Shown piece by piece: positions 63,317 to 64,000 of a stretch of 64,000 bases of DNA. The notes beneath the pieces were generated by a model. The model was not told the DNA's origin, searched no databases, and saw only the letters and a program-made list of their open reading frames with translations. The stretch is from Caldalkalibacillus salinus (GTDB lineage Bacteria; Bacillota; Bacilli; Caldalkalibacillales; JCM-10596). Position 1 is the first letter of the stretch; each line of letters opens with the position of its first letter. The stretch covers positions 124,001 through 188,000 of the forward strand of contig NZ_JAERVL010000012.1 of the NCBI RefSeq assembly GCF_016745835.1, read 5' to 3'. A program made the translations under genes and the position numbers.

Positions 63317-64000
63317 GTGTCGTGACCTCCCTCTGATTATGTTCAAATAAATCCTCAGCCATTTGAATGGCAATCAACAGTGCGCGCGCCTTATTACGCG
63401 TTTCCTTCCATTCGAGCTCCGGCACTGAATCTGCTACTACGCCGGCACCCGCTTGGACGTACGCTTTACCTTTACTGACCACGATCGTCCGGATGGTGAT
63501 ACACGAGTCTAAATGCCCAGTAAAAGAAAAATAGCCGATCGCACCTGCGTACGCGTTCCTTGCTTCTTTTTCTAATTCTGCAATGACACTCATCGCCCTG
63601 ATTTTTGGTGCACCTGTCACCGTGCCAGCTGGAAAACAGGAAAATAATCCGTCTACCGCATGAAAATCCTGGCGCTTTTTACCCGTGACCGTTGACACGA
63701 TGTGCATCACGTGTGAGAAACGTTCAATCTCCATCATCTTACTGACTTCAACGGTGCCAAATTCAGCAATACGGCCGATATCGTTACGACCTAAATCTAG
63801 AAGCATATGATGTTCGGCCCGTTCTTTTTCATCCGTTAACAGTTCGTGAGCTAATCGATCATCTTGCTCCCGATCTCTGCCTCGTTTTCTCGTACCGGCA
63901 ATGGGGTTTGTTTCTACCCGATCACGCTCGATCTGCACGAGTCGCTCAGGGGAGCTACCGATGAGTTGGTCCCCTTGACCCAAATCAAGATAATACAAGT
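63309..64000 (-). CDS. trpE: Anthranilate synthase component I (N-terminal part outside window)
   Basis: The C-terminal 230 residues of TrpE, open to the right edge. Chorismate-binding signatures are seen in order: SSPERLVQIERDRVETNPIAGTRKRG, LLDLGRNDIGRIAEFG, GLFSCFPAGTVTGAPKIRAM, GAIGYFSFTGHLDSCITIRT and QAGAGVVADS. It makes anthranilate from chorismate with ammonia from a glutamine amidotransferase partner. First gene of the trp operon segment seen here; the promoter and leader are beyond the window. The start and any regulatory region are not visible. Confidence 0.96.
   Translation of the reverse strand, partial: LYYLDLGQGDQLIGSSPERLVQIERDRVETNPIAGTRKRGRDREQDDRLAHELLTDEKERAEHHMLLDLGRNDIGRIAEFGTVEVSKMMEIERFSHVMHIVSTVTGKKRQDFHAVDGLFSCFPAGTVTGAPKIRAMSVIAELEKEARNAYAGAIGYFSFTGHLDSCITIRTIVVSKGKAYVQAGAGVVADSVPELEWKETRNKARALLIAIQMAEDLFEHNQREVTTHA

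Overview
The window is a chromosomal stretch of a low-to-moderate GC Firmicute of the Bacillaceae type. The evidence is gene order and content. Genes on the minus strand from the right edge run trpE-D-C-F-B-A, hisC, tyrA, aroA, ypiA, ypiB, ypiF, qcrA-B-C, ypjA, ypjB, dapB, mgsA, bshB1, bshA, cca, birA, panB-C-D, dinG, ypmB, asnS, dnaD, which is the order known from Bacillus subtilis. Bacillithiol genes, a menaquinol:cytochrome c reductase, a TPP riboswitch and AAAGGAGG-type ribosome binding sites agree. Several genes start with TTG (thiC, parE, asnS, dinG, ypiF, yyaL, the phosphodiesterase gene). The species cannot be named from the sequence alone.

Left part (1-22 kb). Mixed housekeeping and accessory genes: the N-terminal part of a chromate transporter, an endonuclease/exonuclease/phosphatase-family protein, a type I phosphodiesterase-like enzyme, a cold shock gene with a long hairpin leader, a small WGxxGxxG-type surface protein, a YiiX-like cysteine hydrolase, YyaL, thiC under a TPP riboswitch and terminator, parC/parE, degV, a YugJ-like alcohol dehydrogenase, a purine permease with a PurBox-like operator, ispG, an EcsC-family protein and nth.

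Middle (22-49 kb). dnaD and asnS, then an FtsH-like membrane protease next to a small membrane partner where aspB might be expected, ypmB with a lipoprotein gene, mtaD, a degenerate metallo-beta-lactamase-fold protein coupled to dinG, a TPR gene, the pantothenate operon with a structured leader, cca/birA, the bacillithiol-methylglyoxal-lysine block, then yugP, ypjC, ypjB, ypjA and qcrABC.

Right part (49-64 kb). ypiF, ypiB, an unrecognised gene, ypiA, an ECF sigma/anti-sigma pair with its own ECF-type promoter, a free-standing small RNA gene with consensus promoter and terminator, then the aromatic amino acid supraoperon. Its EPSP synthase looks like the actinobacterial type rather than the usual Bacillus type. 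No tRNA, rRNA, CRISPR array, insertion sequence or prophage was seen.

The strongest candidates for something undescribed are the small RNA gene at about 54.8-54.95 kb (CodY-box-like element, consensus promoter, C/U-rich unpaired segment, strong terminator), the FtsH-like protease/partner pair, the metal-site-depleted MBL protein overlapping dinG, and the structured pan leader.
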